Source: JAENVT01 sp963805445 (lineage in GTDB: Bacteria > Actinomycetota > Acidimicrobiia > Acidimicrobiales > Ilumatobacteraceae). Taken from it: a stretch of DNA of 64,000 nucleotides. Where the stretch lies: assembly GCA_963805445.1 (NCBI GenBank), contig CAWDUI010000038.1, positions 1 through 64,000 of the forward strand. Direction: 5' to 3'. The notes under the pieces are model-generated. The model did no database searches. It had not been told where the DNA came from and saw only the letters and a program-made list of their open reading frames with translations. Both the position numbers and the translations under genes were made by a program. Every line of letters begins with the position of its first letter. Within the stretch, counting starts at the first letter, position 1. Shown here one piece after another: positions 63,908 through 64,000 of this stretch.

Positions 63908-64000
63908 ATGAAACCACCACTACGACGTCATCATCATCGGGTCCGGCGCGGGAGGCGGAACGATGTTCCAGGCCCTCGGCGCCACGGGCAAGCGCGTGCT
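63908..64000 (+). CDS. GMC-family oxidoreductase, N-terminus only, frameshifted
   Basis: The window ends 93 bases into this gene. If ATGAAACC is read with one A fewer, the start becomes MNHHYDVIIIGSGAGGGTMFQ, the FAD-binding motif of glucose-methanol-choline oxidoreductases, continuing ALGATGKRVL. CGGAG lies six bases before the ATG. Third gene of the SDR-cyclase operon; it probably oxidises an alcohol or sugar using FAD. Nothing beyond the Rossmann start can be judged. Confidence 0.75.
   Translation, partial: MKPPLRRHHHRVRRGRRNDVPGPRRHGQARA

Overview
The window is a high-GC bacterial chromosome segment from the Actinomycetota. This is inferred from F420-type luciferase-like oxidoreductases, a mycothiol-type maleylpyruvate isomerase homologue, GAF-ANTAR regulators, a MEDS-domain ATPase, and several families typical of that phylum. 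Acidimicrobiia is plausible, but no rRNA or marker gene here proves it. I see no tRNA, rRNA, CRISPR array, insertion sequence or prophage.

A point of quality governs the reading. About 25 to 30 conserved genes or gene parts run across two or more reading frames. Almost every break is repaired by removing one base. The same local errors recur (CTTG where CTG restores the frame, GAT where GT does), which points to uncorrected single-base insertions in the sequence rather than to dead genes. Split genes are therefore annotated as single CDS spans, with the approximate break given.

Layout. 1-8.1 kb: membrane protein, acyl-CoA hydrolase/transferase, SMP-30 lactonase, MEDS-ATPase, CoA-binding protein, BisC-like molybdoenzyme, SnoaL-like protein. 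8.2-13 kb: TetR regulator with a perfect operator and a heterodimeric ABC exporter, then UspA. 13-22.3 kb: hydrolase, YceI/MarR pair, flavin oxidoreductase, phosphotransferase, DUF899, enoyl-CoA hydratase, LacI regulator, membrane proteins. 22.3-34.2 kb: a signalling island with an RsbW-like kinase, PRC-barrel protein, very large SpoIIE phosphatase, fumC, BON protein, a coupled STAS/RsbW-like/sigma-B-like operon with a divergent small gene, fatty acid desaturase, two GAF-ANTAR proteins and a further STAS protein. 34.2-37.7 kb: SCO6745-like protein, F420 oxidoreductase, cobalamin mutase-like protein. 37.7-45.7 kb: a complete kdp potassium-uptake operon (extra small membrane protein, kdpF, A, B, C, D, E) preceded by 11-bp-phased direct repeats. 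45.7-58.2 kb: acyltransferase, LytR_C lipoprotein, RibD-like reductase, ACT protein plus an unusual proline-racemase homologue, MIP-like protein, WYL regulator, HAD, tag, cyclase, conserved unknown, beta-helix secreted protein, HELSH metallopeptidase-like gene. 58.5-64 kb: diguanylate cyclase, metallo-beta-lactamase-fold hydrolase, FAD disulfide reductase, and an SDR/cyclase/GMC catabolic operon that runs off the end.

The most interesting biology is in the signalling island. The STAS-kinase-sigma operon encodes an RsbW-like partner whose N-box asparagine is alanine, and a separate STAS protein has Cys-Cys where a phosphorylatable serine is expected. An intact RsbW-like ATPase and a SpoIIE phosphatase lie nearby, which suggests a cross-wired or partly phosphorylation-independent stress circuit. 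The second item is the proline-racemase homologue in which both catalytic cysteines are replaced (Ser and Thr).
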